From contig NZ_WTVS01000042.1 of NCBI RefSeq assembly GCF_012911005.2, positions 1-51,995 on the forward strand: DNA of 51,995 nucleotides, written 5' to 3'. The position numbers and the translations under genes are program-made. How positions within the stretch are numbered: the first letter of the stretch is position 1; the number at the start of each line of letters is the position of its first letter. This DNA comes from Aromatoleum toluolicum. GTDB lineage: Bacteria > Pseudomonadota > Gammaproteobacteria > Burkholderiales > Rhodocyclaceae. Shown in pieces: positions 43,734 through 51,995 of this stretch. The notes below the pieces were generated by a model, which was given only the letters and a program-made list of their open reading frames with translations, was not told the DNA's origin and made no database searches.

Positions 43734-44765
43734 ATGGAAGATCTCGACACCCTGGTTCTGCGCACCGCGTGCGGGTGGCAGGCGGACGGCCTGCCGGTCG
43801 TGCTGGTCACCGTCGCCCGCACTTGGGGCTCGTCGCCGCGTCCGCCCGGCTCGCTGATGGCCATCAACGCCGACGGGGCGACGGTGGGTTCGGTGTCGGG
43901 CGGCTGCATCGAGGACGACCTGATCGAGCGCATCCGCAGCGGCGGCATCCACGCGGCCTGCCCTGCCCTCGCGCCGACCGTGCAGCGCTACGGCATCACC
44001 GCCGACGAGGCGCACCGCTTCGGCCTGCCTTGCGGCGGCACCATCGAGCTGGTGCTGGAGCCGGTGTCACCGCACAGCCGGCTGGACGAACTGCTGGCGG
44101 CGTGCGAGCAGCGCCGCAGCGTCGAACGCATCCTCGATCTCGCCACCGGTGGGGTCGAGTTGCGCGACGGGCGCCGCGATGGCGTGCCGCATCTGGACGA
44201 ACGGCGTCTCACGACCTATCTCGGGCCCCAGTTCCGCATCATCGTCATCGGCGCCGGCGACCTGTCGCGTTTCCTGTGCCAGATCGCGCTCGGCCTGGGC
44301 TTCGAGGTGATCGTCTGCGACCCCCGCATCGAACGCCACGCGGCCTGGTCCCTGCCGGGCGTCGAGATCAGCCGCGAGATGCCGGATGACCTGATCCTGC
44401 GCCTCAAGCCCGATGCGCGCACCGCCGTGGTGGCGCTGACGCACGACCCGAAGCTCGACGACCTCGCGCTGATCGATGCGCTGCGGTCCGACGCCTTCTA
44501 TGTCGCTGCCATCGGGTCGCGACGGAATACGTCATTGCGGCGCGAGCGGCTGGGCACCCATTTCGGCCTGACCGAGGCGGAACTGGCGTCCCTGCACGGC
44601 CCGGCGGGACTCTACATCGGCAGCAAGACCCCAGCCGAAATCGCACTGTCGATCATGGCGGAACTGGTCGCGGTGAAGAACGGCGTCGCGCTGCCGGCGC
44701 AGGCGCGCGTCGATACGGGCAAGGTCGGGCAATCGACGCCGCTCGAAACGGGATGCGGGATCTGA
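43734..44765 (+). CDS. xdhC: XdhC/CoxI-family molybdenum cofactor insertion protein
   Basis: The 343-residue protein has an N-terminal XdhC-CoxI domain (VLVTVARTWGSSPRPPGS, GSVSGGCIEDDLIERI) and a C-terminal Rossmann domain (FRIIVIGAGDLSRFLCQIA, YVAAIGSRRN). These proteins sulfurate and protect the molybdenum cofactor before it is put into xanthine-oxidase-family enzymes. It follows iorB by 40 nt on the same strand with GGAGGAA as SD, so it almost certainly serves IorAB. Confidence 0.92.
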   Translation: MEDLDTLVLRTACGWQADGLPVVLVTVARTWGSSPRPPGSLMAINADGATVGSVSGGCIEDDLIERIRSGGIHAACPALAPTVQRYGITADEAHRFGLPCGGTIELVLEPVSPHSRLDELLAACEQRRSVERILDLATGGVELRDGRRDGVPHLDERRLTTYLGPQFRIIVIGAGDLSRFLCQIALGLGFEVIVCDPRIERHAAWSLPGVEISREMPDDLILRLKPDARTAVVALTHDPKLDDLALIDALRSDAFYVAAIGSRRNTSLRRERLGTHFGLTEAELASLHGPAGLYIGSKTPAEIALSIMAELVAVKNGVALPAQARVDTGKVGQSTPLETGCGI

Positions 44766-44815
44766 CGGGGGCGACGAGACGGATCGGAAACCCGTCGTGC
44801 CACCGCGGACCAGAA

Positions 44816-45283
44816 CTAGCGCTGGAAACACGTCTCCGTTCCGAAGTTTCCGCCCTTGAATTCGGGCTCGTAGTAGTACTTCGTGAAGGTCCATTTGCCG
44901 TTCTTGCCCTTCGCGAACGACGCGATCCCGGTGCCGTAATCCTTGGGCGCCGGGTCGGTGTTCGCGAAAAAGATGCCCATCTCCCGGCCCTTCGCCGCAG
45001 CCTGGCCAGGGTACTCGCCGTATCCCGACACCTCGAGCTTGAAGCGATAGGCCCCGTACTCGCCGTGGCTCTGGGAGGGCACCAGTTCCAGCGTCACAAC
45101 GCCGTTGTACGGTCCTTCGTGGCTGTCCATGCCGCGGCAGTCATAGACGCCGCTGTAATCCACCCCCTTGAACGGCACGGGCGCCATGCGCCTCGAGGCG
45201 GGCTTCGCGGCGGACGTCTCCTGCGCCAGCGCGGGGGCCGAGCACAGCATGAGCCCGAGAAATGCGGACGACGGAATTTTCAT
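44816..45283 (-). CDS. Secreted hypothetical protein
   Basis: The 155-residue product has a signal peptide (SAFLGLMLCSAPALAQE) and a beta-rich mature part with many Gly/Tyr residues (GVDYSGVYDCRGMD, WTFTKYYYEPEFKGG) and two Cys residues, one near residue 49 and one near the C-terminus, that could form a disulfide. I do not recognise the family. It is divergent from the YghU-type GST gene by 89 bp and convergent with xdhC. Probably periplasmic. Confidence 0.72.
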   Translation of the reverse strand: MKIPSSAFLGLMLCSAPALAQETSAAKPASRRMAPVPFKGVDYSGVYDCRGMDSHEGPYNGVVTLELVPSQSHGEYGAYRFKLEVSGYGEYPGQAAAKGREMGIFFANTDPAPKDYGTGIASFAKGKNGKWTFTKYYYEPEFKGGNFGTETCFQR

Positions 45284-45372
45284 TGGAGCACGGTGTCGAT
45301 GAGGGTTCGATATTCTAAATGCGAAGTGCTGCAGGACTTCCGCATCCGAGCTGAAGGTTTGAGGACATTCCG

Positions 45373-46251
45373 ATGAGCGACAACACCTACACACCGCCGA
45401 AAGTCTGGAAATGGGAAGCACCCAGCGGCGGCAAGTTCGCCCACATCAACCGCCCGATCGCGGGCCCCACGCACGAGAAGGCGCTTCCGGTCGGCAAGCA
45501 CCCGCTGCAGCTGTATTCGCTGGCAACGCCGAATGGCGTGAAGGTCACGATCATGTTGGAGGAGTTGCTCGAGCGCGGCATCTCCGGGGCCGAGTACGAC
45601 GCTCACCTGATCCGCATCACCGAGGGCGACCAGTTCGGCAGCGGCTTCGTCGCGGTGAATCCCAACTCCAAGATCCCCGCCCTGCTCGACCGCAGCGTCA
45701 CCCCGCCGCTCCGCGTGTTCGAGTCCGGTTCGATCCTGCTGTACCTCGCGGAGAAGTTCGACGCCTTCATGCCCAAGGCGTTGGCCGGGCGCACCGAGTG
45801 CCTGTCGTGGCTGTTCTGGCAGATGGGCAGCGGTCCCTTCCTGGGCGGCGGCTTCGGCCATTTCTACGTCTATGCGCCGGAGAAATACGAGTACCCGATC
45901 AACCGCTATGCGATGGAGGCGAAACGCCAGCTCGACGTACTGAACCGCCAGCTGGCCGAGCGGCGCTACATCGCCGGCGACGACTACACCATCGCCGACA
46001 TCGCGATCTGGCCGTGGTACGGCGGGCTGGTGCTGAATCACGTATACGAGGCGGCCGAGTTCCTCGAAGCCCACACCTACACGCACGTGCTGCGCTGGGC
46101 GCGCGAAATCGGCCTGCGGCCGGCCGTGCAGCGCGGCCGCAAGGTCAATCGCACCTGGGGCGAACCGGGCGAGCAGCTCCACGAGCGGCACGACGCGAGC
46201 GATTTCGAGTACCGGACGCAGGACAAGCTCGCGACGGGGCAGGACGGCTGA
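45373..46251 (+). CDS. yghU: Glutathione transferase, YghU-like
   Basis: The 292-residue protein resembles YghU (nu-class GST): an N-terminal extension (PPKVWKWEAPSGGKFAHINRP), a thioredoxin-like domain (LQLYSLATPNGVKVTIMLEE) and a helical GST C-terminal domain (YIAGDDYTIADIAIWPWYG). YghU-type enzymes bind two GSH molecules and have disulfide-bond reductase and peroxidase activity. Length and extension fit this class. It stands alone between divergent and convergent neighbours. Confidence 0.9.
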   Translation: MSDNTYTPPKVWKWEAPSGGKFAHINRPIAGPTHEKALPVGKHPLQLYSLATPNGVKVTIMLEELLERGISGAEYDAHLIRITEGDQFGSGFVAVNPNSKIPALLDRSVTPPLRVFESGSILLYLAEKFDAFMPKALAGRTECLSWLFWQMGSGPFLGGGFGHFYVYAPEKYEYPINRYAMEAKRQLDVLNRQLAERRYIAGDDYTIADIAIWPWYGGLVLNHVYEAAEFLEAHTYTHVLRWAREIGLRPAVQRGRKVNRTWGEPGEQLHERHDASDFEYRTQDKLATGQDG

Positions 46252-46319
46252 GGGACGGCGCCCTCCGACGCGCCGATCCGGCGCATCGCTTGACTCCGCC
46301 GGCAGCGGGCGGCGCCTGC

Positions 46320-46613
46320 TCAGGCCCCTGCCGCAGGCGCTTCCGCGTTGTTGCGCGTCCTGCGCACCGGCACCGCCTTGGGATCGCAGGTGATCGGGCG
46401 GTAGATCTCGACCCGGTCGCCGTCCTTGAGGGCGGCGTCCAGCTTGACCACCCGCGCATAGACGCCGACCTTCTGCACCGCGAGGTCGATGTGCGGGAAA
46501 AGTCCGAGAATGCCCGAACGCTCGATGGCAGCCTTCACGCTGCTGCCTTCGGGCAGTTCGAGCTTCAACGATACCTGCTGCCCCGGTTCCGAATAAGCGA
46601 CCACGATCTGCAT
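46320..46613 (-). CDS. rnfH: RnfH-family ubiquitin-like protein
   Basis: The 97-residue product is a small beta-grasp protein of the RnfH/UPF0125 family (IVVAYSEPGQQVSLKLELPEG, DRVEIYRPITCDPK). In some Rhodobacter and Azoarcus-type rnf operons it is encoded at the 3' end and may assist the complex; its role is unclear. It lies 12 nt downstream of rnfE. A member of the same family also accompanies the RatA toxin gene in other bacteria, but no ratA is present here. Confidence 0.88.
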   Translation of the reverse strand: MQIVVAYSEPGQQVSLKLELPEGSSVKAAIERSGILGLFPHIDLAVQKVGVYARVVKLDAALKDGDRVEIYRPITCDPKAVPVRRTRNNAEAPAAGA

Positions 46614-46625
46614 CGACGACCTCCT

Positions 46626-47291
46626 TCAGCTTGCCGCCGCGGGCACGGACGCCACTGCGTCCGCACGCCGCCGGCCCTCGAACACGCGCTTCGCCGCAAG
46701 GAGCAGCCCGAGCACGGCGAAGCCCCCGGGCGGCAGGATCATCAGCAAGGCGCCCTCATAGGCCGGCACGCGCATTTCGAGGAACGCAAAGCTCGGGCCG
46801 AGCAACAGGCTCGCCTGCGCGAACAGCGTCCCGGCACCGAACAGCTCGCGGATCAGGCCGATCACCGTCAGCGCCAGCGTGAAGCCGAGTCCGGTCGCCA
46901 AGCCGTCGACGGCCGAGGCCGCGACGCCGTTCTTGCTCGCGAAGGCTTCCGCGCGCCCGAGGATCGCGCAATTGACCACGATCAGCGCGATGAAGAGCCC
47001 CAGCACCTTGTACAGCTCGTGCGCCCACGCATTCAGCACGAGATCGACGATCGTCACCAGCGTCGCGATCAGCACGACGAAGACGGGGATGCGGACCTGC
47101 GTGCTGACCACGTCGCGGATGAGCGATACGAGCATGTTCGACACGACCAGCACCGCGGTCGTCGCCAGGCCCATCGCGAGCGCGTTGGTGCCGGTGGTCG
47201 TCACCGCCATGGTCGGGCACAGCGCGAGCATCTGCGAGAACACGACATTGCACCCCCACAGCCCCTCGCGCAGGATGCGTGCGTGACTCAT
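46626..47291 (-). CDS. rnfE: Rnf complex subunit E (membrane)
   Basis: The 221-residue protein has six transmembrane helices and RnfE/NqrD hallmarks: the N-terminal WGCNVVFSQMLALCPTMAVTTT and VDGLATGLGFTLAL, and PPGGFAVLGLLLA near the C-terminus. The Cys residues in LALCPT and VNCAIL are the ligands of the membrane [2Fe-2S] cluster shared with RnfA. Its ATG overlaps the rnfG stop by 4 nt. Confidence 0.94.
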   Translation of the reverse strand: MSHARILREGLWGCNVVFSQMLALCPTMAVTTTGTNALAMGLATTAVLVVSNMLVSLIRDVVSTQVRIPVFVVLIATLVTIVDLVLNAWAHELYKVLGLFIALIVVNCAILGRAEAFASKNGVAASAVDGLATGLGFTLALTVIGLIRELFGAGTLFAQASLLLGPSFAFLEMRVPAYEGALLMILPPGGFAVLGLLLAAKRVFEGRRRADAVASVPAAAS

Positions 47292-47923
47292 GTGCGATCT
47301 CCCAGGATTTCGGCGCGCTGCGCCGAGAAGAACTCCAGCCCGGAACGGACCGCCTTCACCACCGCACGCGGCGTGATCGTGGCCCCCGCGAAGGCGTCGA
47401 ACACGCCGCCGTCCTTCTTTACAGCCCACTGCGCAGGCACCGGTTCGGCGAGCGACTTGCCGGCGAAGCCGTCGATCCACGGCGACTTCGCGCGGTCGAT
47501 CTTGTCGCCCAGCCCGGGTGTCTCGGCGTGTTTCAGCACGCGCACGCCGAGGACGCGACCGTCCGCATCGACGGCCATCAGCAGCGCCACCTCGCCGGCG
47601 TAGCCGCGCTCCGCCATGCGGAAGACGGCGCCAACGGTAGCGCCCGCGCGACGGGCGACGTGCACCCGCACCGGCCCGCGCGCGCCGTCGACCTCCACCA
47701 CATCCGCCAACAGGTCGTTGTCGGCGAAACCTTCAGGCATGACCTGCGCGAGGGTGTTACGCAGATCAGTCGCTTCGGCGGCGGCAATGGGCGCCTTCGT
47801 CGCACCATGCGCCCACGTCAGCGCAGCGCCCGCCAACAGGGCCGAAACGGCGAGCAGGACGGGCTGGTAGCCGAGCCGCTCGCGGATCGCGGCGATACCG
47901 CCCGGGGTCTCTGGAACACTCAT
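47288..47923 (-). CDS. rnfG: Rnf complex subunit G (covalent FMN)
   Basis: The 211-residue protein has one N-terminal membrane helix (LLAVSALLAGAALTWAHGA) and a periplasmic domain. DAFAGAT-ITP (176-185) is the flavinylation motif, with FMN expected on Thr182 through ApbE. It passes electrons between RnfD and the membrane Fe-S cluster. Both ends overlap neighbours (ATGA with rnfD, 4 nt with rnfE), so the operon is tightly coupled. The motif has AGAT in place of the common SGAT. Confidence 0.93.
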   Translation of the reverse strand: MSVPETPGGIAAIRERLGYQPVLLAVSALLAGAALTWAHGATKAPIAAAEATDLRNTLAQVMPEGFADNDLLADVVEVDGARGPVRVHVARRAGATVGAVFRMAERGYAGEVALLMAVDADGRVLGVRVLKHAETPGLGDKIDRAKSPWIDGFAGKSLAEPVPAQWAVKKDGGVFDAFAGATITPRAVVKAVRSGLEFFSAQRAEILGDRT

Positions 47924-49011
47924 TCGGCACTCCCTTGCGTCGCCCGGATCGGCGCACCGCGCCGCGTCCGTCCCAGGATCCGCGGGCGGCAATAGCGGTC
48001 GATGACCGGAGTCAGCGCATTGAACAGCAGCACCGCGAAGGCGATCCCTTCGGGATAGCCGCCCCAGCTGCGGATGATCCACGTCAGCAGGCCGATGCCG
48101 ATGCCGTAGAGCAGTTGTCCGGCCGCCGTATTGGGCGAGGTGACATAGTCGGTTGCGATGAAGAACGCGCCCAGCACGACCGCACCGGAGGCGAGGTGCG
48201 TCGTCGCGGAAAGGTAGTGGCCGGGATCGATCGCGTGCGCCACCACGGCGGGCAGCGCAACGCCGGCCAATACGCCGACCGGGATGTGCCAGCGGATCAC
48301 GCCGCGCGCCAGCAGGTAGAGTCCGCCCAGAAGCAGCAGCAAAGCACCGGTCTCGCCGAGGCTGCCCGGACGGGCACCGTGCCACGCGGAAAGCGCCCCG
48401 CCGGCCGCATCGAGCGCCTGCGCGAGGTCGATGCCGCGCGACAGCTCGGTCTTGGCATGGCCGAGGAGCGAGGCCGAGGTCACGGCATCGGGCACCGGCA
48501 GCGTCCCCAGCGTGATGCGCAACCCCTCGAGGAAACCCGGCGCCACCGCCGACCCGAGCGGCAACGGCGCCACCCACTGGGTCATCGCCACCGGGAACGA
48601 CACCAGCAGCGCAACGCGCGCGACCATCGCCGGATTGAACAGGTTCTGCCCGAGCCCGCCGTACACCTGCTTGCCGATGGCGATCGCGATGACGCCTCCG
48701 AGCGCACCGATCCAGCCCGGCGCCCACGGCGGTAGCGAGAGCGCGAGCAGCCAGCCGGTGAGCAGCGCCGAACCGTCCCACAGCCGGCTCTCGCAGCCGC
48801 GCAGACGCTGACAAAACGCTTCCGTGAGCAGGCACGCCCCGACCGTGATCACGAACAGATGCACCGCCGGCCAGCCGAAAATCCAGAACCCGAACAGGGT
48901 CGCCGGCAGCAGCGCAAGTTGCACGCGTCGCATCGTGCGCCCGACGTCCGTCCCCACATGTGCATGGGGAGCCGGCGCCGGTGCCGGCATGAATTGATCA
49001 TGGCCGCTCAC
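47920..49011 (-). CDS. rnfD: Rnf complex subunit D (membrane, covalent FMN)
   Basis: The 363-residue protein has about ten transmembrane segments and RnfD/NqrB features (GKQVYGGLGQNLFNPAMVARV, FFIATDYVTSPNT, GGYPEGIAFAVLLFNALTP). The flavinylation motif reads DAVTSAS (175-181), so Ser181 stands where many RnfD proteins have the FMN-bearing Thr. I chose GTG at 49011, which overlaps the rnfC stop (GTGA) and lies 7 nt after AGGAG; another GTG two codons earlier is too close to that SD. Confidence 0.92.
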   Translation of the reverse strand: MSGHDQFMPAPAPAPHAHVGTDVGRTMRRVQLALLPATLFGFWIFGWPAVHLFVITVGACLLTEAFCQRLRGCESRLWDGSALLTGWLLALSLPPWAPGWIGALGGVIAIAIGKQVYGGLGQNLFNPAMVARVALLVSFPVAMTQWVAPLPLGSAVAPGFLEGLRITLGTLPVPDAVTSASLLGHAKTELSRGIDLAQALDAAGGALSAWHGARPGSLGETGALLLLLGGLYLLARGVIRWHIPVGVLAGVALPAVVAHAIDPGHYLSATTHLASGAVVLGAFFIATDYVTSPNTAAGQLLYGIGIGLLTWIIRSWGGYPEGIAFAVLLFNALTPVIDRYCRPRILGRTRRGAPIRATQGSAE

Positions 49012-50561
49012 GCGCACACTCCTGCTTCCTCGCTCGCGTCCTCGACTGCCTTCTCTGCGACCGCGGCCGGCTGCTTGGCGGCCGCTGCGGCTGCCAGGGA
49101 CGCGGCCGCGCGCCGGGCAAGCGCCTCGGCCTTTTCACGCTCCTCGCGTTCGACCCGCTCGGCTTTCGCCCGCGTGAGCGTGCGGATCGTCTCATTGCGC
49201 TGCGTGCCGCGTGCCCGCGCGGCGAGTTCGCCCTTCGCATGGTGAAAGTACTGCACCAGCGGGATGCGCGACGGACACACGTAGGCGCAGCATCCGCAGG
49301 CGATGCAATCCGCGAGGCCGAAGCGCGCGGCGGCATCGACCTCGCCCGCACGGACCCGCGCGGCGATCTCCAGCGGCAGCAGACCGACCGGGCACGCCCG
49401 CATGCAATCGCCGCAGCGGATGCAAGGACTGCCGTCGCCCTCGCCCTCGCCCACCTCCGCCGCATCGAGCACCAGAATGCCGCCCGTGCCCTTGATCACC
49501 GGGACCTCCAGCGTCGGCACCTGCATGCCGGTCATCGGACCACCGAGGAGTAGGCGCGCCGGGCCGCCGTGTTCGGCGCGCAACCCGCCGCAGAACGCGA
49601 GCACCTCCCCGGCGAGCGTGCCGATCGGCACTTCAACGTTCCCCGGCTGGCGGACGCAGGCGCCATTCACGGTGACCATCCGCGACACCAGCGGACGCCC
49701 GAAGCGGACGGCGTTGCGCACCGCCACCGCGGTACCGACGTTATGCACGACGACGCCGATGTCGGACGGACGCCCTTCGGCCGGCACCTCGCGCCCGGTC
49801 AGGACCAGGATGAGATGCTTCTCCGACCCCATCGGATAGCGCGTCGGGATCACCTCGACGCGGATGCGCGCGTGTCCGGCAACGGCTGCCCGCATCGCGG
49901 CGATCGCTTCCGGTTTGTTGTCTTCGATACCGATCCGCGCCTCGCGCGCACCGGTCGCGTGCAGCATGATCGCAATGCCATCGACGGACTCCGCCGCGCG
50001 GTCGCGCATCAGGCGATCGTCGCAGGACAGGAAGGGCTCGCACTCGCTCGCGTTGATGATCAGCAGGTCCACCCGCGCGCCGAGTCCGCCCGAGATCTTC
50101 ACCGCCGACGGAAATGCAGCGCCGCCGAGTCCGACCACGCCCGCCCGCGCCACGCGCCGGCCGATCTCCGCCGGATCGAGCGCGAACGGATCGTCGCAGG
50201 TTTCGAGCTCGCACCATTCGTCGCGCCCATCGCTCGCTATCGTGATCCCCCGCACCGGCAAGCCGGACGGATGCGGCGCGACGATGTCGCCGATCGCGTT
50301 CACGCGCCCGGAGGTCGGCGCATGGATCGCCGCCGACACCGCGCCCTGCGGCTCGCCGATGCGCTGGCCCTTCCTGACGTGATCGCCCACCGCGACGATG
50401 GCGCGCGCCGGGCTGCCGATGTGCTGCACCAGCGGCACGTAAAGACGGGCCGGCGGCGGCATCACGCGCAAGGGCGCGTCGGCGGCCGGGCGCTTGTGGT
50501 CGTCCGGATGCACGCCGCCGCTGAAACGCGCCGTGCGCAGGAATCGATCGAGAATACCCAT
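49008..50561 (-). CDS. rnfC: Rnf complex subunit C (NADH:FMN, two [4Fe-4S])
   Basis: The 517-residue soluble subunit shows the NuoF-like FMN/NAD site (GIVGLGGAAFPSAVKI), and two CxxCxxCxxxC clusters (CIRCGDCMRAC and CIACGCCAYVC) at about 380-435. A charged Ala-rich C-terminal tail (about 455-517) replaces the long repeat tail of E. coli RsxC. RnfC oxidises or reduces NADH and sits on the cytoplasmic side of the membrane. It follows rnfB by 13 nt. Confidence 0.95.
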   Translation of the reverse strand: MGILDRFLRTARFSGGVHPDDHKRPAADAPLRVMPPPARLYVPLVQHIGSPARAIVAVGDHVRKGQRIGEPQGAVSAAIHAPTSGRVNAIGDIVAPHPSGLPVRGITIASDGRDEWCELETCDDPFALDPAEIGRRVARAGVVGLGGAAFPSAVKISGGLGARVDLLIINASECEPFLSCDDRLMRDRAAESVDGIAIMLHATGAREARIGIEDNKPEAIAAMRAAVAGHARIRVEVIPTRYPMGSEKHLILVLTGREVPAEGRPSDIGVVVHNVGTAVAVRNAVRFGRPLVSRMVTVNGACVRQPGNVEVPIGTLAGEVLAFCGGLRAEHGGPARLLLGGPMTGMQVPTLEVPVIKGTGGILVLDAAEVGEGEGDGSPCIRCGDCMRACPVGLLPLEIAARVRAGEVDAAARFGLADCIACGCCAYVCPSRIPLVQYFHHAKGELAARARGTQRNETIRTLTRAKAERVEREEREKAEALARRAAASLAAAAAAKQPAAVAEKAVEDASEEAGVCA

Positions 50562-50574
50562 GTCCAGCTCCCCC

Positions 50575-51105
50575 TCAGGCCCGCAACGCCGGTTTCGGCC
50601 AGAACCACTGCTGCAGCGTGACCGGCAGCGGCTGCATCACCATCGCCTCGGTCGGGCATTGATCGATGCACTGCGCGCAGCCGCTGCAGGAATCGCGCAT
50701 CACGTTGTGGATCTGCTTCGGCCCGCCCAGGATCGCGTCGGTCGGACACGCGCGGATGCAGCGCGTGCAGCCGATGCAGATCGATTCGTCGATGTCGGCG
50801 ACCAGCGGCCCCGGGTCCTCCGCCCCGCCGAGCTCGACGCTCACGCCCAGGCGCTGCGCGATGGTCACCGCGAGCGAACGCCCGCCGGGCGGGCAGCATG
50901 TCGGCGACGCCTGGCCCGCCGCGATCGCTGCCGCGGCGCCGGCGCAGCCGGGAAAGCCGCACTGGCCGCAGTTCGAGCCGGGCATCAGCGCCTCGATCTC
51001 CTCGACAAGCGGATTGCCCTCCACCTGGAAGAAGCGGTTTGCGAATCCGAGCACCGTTCCCAGCACTGCGCCGAGGATCGTGAGACTGAGGATGGCAGCA
51101 AGCAT
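50575..51105 (-). CDS. rnfB: Rnf complex subunit B (ferredoxin-like, three [4Fe-4S])
   Basis: The 176-residue protein has an N-terminal membrane helix (1-22), a CGQCG-PGC-type cluster motif (C46, C49, C54, C70/71) and two ferredoxin clusters (C110, 113, 116, 120 and C140, 143, 146, 150). It is the entry point for reduced ferredoxin. Length is near the proteobacterial norm. GAGGAGATC precedes the ATG. Encoded 12 nt downstream of rnfA. Confidence 0.95.
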   Translation of the reverse strand: MLAAILSLTILGAVLGTVLGFANRFFQVEGNPLVEEIEALMPGSNCGQCGFPGCAGAAAAIAAGQASPTCCPPGGRSLAVTIAQRLGVSVELGGAEDPGPLVADIDESICIGCTRCIRACPTDAILGGPKQIHNVMRDSCSGCAQCIDQCPTEAMVMQPLPVTLQQWFWPKPALRA

Positions 51106-51117
51106 GATGTGATCTCC

Positions 51118-51699
51118 TCAGGCGGGGATGAGTCCGGAGAAGCCCATGAAGGCGAGGCTCAACAGGCTGATCGTGATGAAGGCCGCGGGGGCCCCGGAGA
51201 AGGCGGCCGGCACGCTGGCGAGCGCGAGGCGTTCGCGCAGCCCCGCGAAGATGAGCAGGACGATCGTAAAACCGAGCGCGGAGCCGAAGCCGAACAGCAC
51301 GCTCTTCACGAAGCCGTAGCCCTGCTGCACGTTCAGCAGCGCCACGCCCAGCACCGCGCAGTTCGTCGTGATCAGCGGCAGGTAGATGCCGAGGCTCTCG
51401 TACAGCGCCGGGCTCGTCTTGCGAATCGCCATCTCGGTGAATTGCACCGCGGCGGCGATGACGAGGATGAAGCTGAGGATGCGCAGGAAGCCGAGGTCGA
51501 ACGGCGCCAGCAGCCAGTGCTCGAGCATCCAGCTCGCCGCTGCGGCAAGCGTGATCACGAAGGTGGTCGCGAGCCCCATCCCGAGGGCGGCATCGACGCT
51601 CTTCGACACCCCCATCGTCGGACACAGGCCGAGAAACTTCACGAGGACCACGTTGTTGATGAGCGCGGTCGACAGGAGCAGCAGCAGATATTCGTTCAT
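51118..51699 (-). CDS. rnfA: Rnf complex subunit A (membrane)
   Basis: The 193-residue protein has six transmembrane helices with the RnfA signature [19 protein letters not shown] and [13 protein letters not shown]; the two Cys residues bind the membrane Fe-S cluster with RnfE. It starts with an ATG that overlaps the stop of the rseC-like gene by 4 nt, which shows both are in one operon. Sequence conservation is very high across proteobacteria. Confidence 0.96.
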   Translation of the reverse strand: MNEYLLLLLSTALINNVVLVKFLGLCPTMGVSKSVDAALGMGLATTFVITLAAAASWMLEHWLLAPFDLGFLRILSFILVIAAAVQFTEMAIRKTSPALYESLGIYLPLITTNCAVLGVALLNVQQGYGFVKSVLFGFGSALGFTIVLLIFAGLRERLALASVPAAFSGAPAAFITISLLSLAFMGFSGLIPA

Positions 51700-51995
51700 G
51701 CCACACGCTCCTGGTTGCCGCTGCTGCCCGAAAGCGCGCTCGCGTGGCGCAGCACCCGCGGCCCCTCCGCCGCCCGCGCACCGGCCCACCGCGCAAGCGC
51801 GAGGCCCACAGCCAGGCCACCCGCCATCGCCACGGCGGTCATCGACTCGCCGGCGCCCGCCATTTCCGCCAGGAGTGCGGCACCGAGCATCACCGCCAAC
51901 GGCAGCGCGTAAGCCGTTAGCGCTGCCCGCGCGAGCGCGTCGTCGCGCAAACCGACGACGATCCTGTCGCCGACGGCAAGGCGGTCGGCGACAGG
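51696..51995 (-). CDS. rseC: RseC/MucC-family protein, 5' end outside the window
   Basis: This gene is cut by the window edge. The visible C-terminal 99 residues include the RseC pattern [25 protein letters not shown], two membrane helices and a short cytoplasmic tail. RseC family members are found beside rnf/rsx genes and form part of the SoxR-reducing system or the sigma-E anti-sigma branch in other bacteria. The missing part should carry the N-terminal Cys-rich region. The stop overlaps the rnfA start. Confidence 0.82.
   Translation of the reverse strand, partial: PVADRLAVGDRIVVGLRDDALARAALTAYALPLAVMLGAALLAEMAGAGESMTAVAMAGGLAVGLALARWAGARAAEGPRVLRHASALSGSSGNQERVA

Overview
The window is about 52 kb of GC-rich DNA with tightly packed genes, most of them on the minus strand. 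Gene content and protein style point to a betaproteobacterium of the Rhodocyclales, in the Azoarcus / Aromatoleum / Thauera group. The main clues are a korABC-type 2-oxoacid:NADP(ferredoxin) oxidoreductase, a complete 3-hydroxybenzoate/gentisate operon with its own branched-chain-type ABC transporter, and an rnf operon. This assignment is inferred from gene content, not from a search. I saw no phage, insertion sequence, CRISPR array or rRNA.

Layout. 1-2.5 kb (+): the end of a small catabolic operon with two Asp/Glu-racemase-superfamily enzymes and a fumarylacetoacetate-hydrolase-family enzyme, closed by a strong terminator. 2.5-7.2 kb (-): korC-korA-korB, preceded by a striking helically phased array of TGCAC repeats. 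7.5-11.4 kb: a PepSY-like secreted protein, a persulfide dioxygenase-rhodanese fusion, two related secreted helical proteins, a CBS-pair protein and a hemerythrin. 11.4-19.7 kb (-): livFGMH, a substrate-binding protein, maleylpyruvate isomerase, 3-hydroxybenzoate 6-hydroxylase, fumarylpyruvate hydrolase and gentisate dioxygenase, with a divergent NahR/NagR-type LysR gene. 20.8-26.7 kb (-): a DUF364 protein, a ViaA-like and a RavA-like protein, a YihY membrane protein and an NhaR-like regulator.

26.9-31.8 kb: a Tim44-domain protein, initiator tRNA-fMet, an ADP-ribosylglycohydrolase-family protein with an altered metal motif, and katG. 31.9-34.5 kb: an alpha/beta hydrolase, an M14-type zinc hydrolase, two small ORFs and a dense DnaA-box cluster. 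34.5-39.7 kb: a Cys/Met-metabolism PLP enzyme, a HAD phosphatase, a three-gene unit with PA2778/PA2779-type proteins, a wrbA remnant with an internal deletion, and a UspA protein. 39.8-44.8 kb: a LysR regulator divergent from iorA-iorB-xdhC, a periplasmic molybdenum hydroxylase and its maturation factor. 44.8-46.3 kb: a secreted hypothetical protein and a YghU-type GST. 46.3-52 kb (-): rseC(partial)-rnfA-B-C-D-G-E-H.

How the parts fit. The gentisate operon turns 3-hydroxybenzoate into pyruvate and fumarate, using O2 and glutathione. Kor links 2-oxoacid oxidation to low-potential electrons or NADPH, which this group uses for anaerobic aromatic ring reduction. Rnf exchanges electrons between NADH and ferredoxin across the membrane. 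KatG, the persulfide dioxygenase and hemerythrin fit an organism that moves between oxic and anoxic aromatic metabolism. The most notable points are the TGCAC array in front of kor, the three-box DnaA cluster, the wrbA deletion scar, the rav-via-DUF364 unit and the PA2778/PA2779 peptidase unit.
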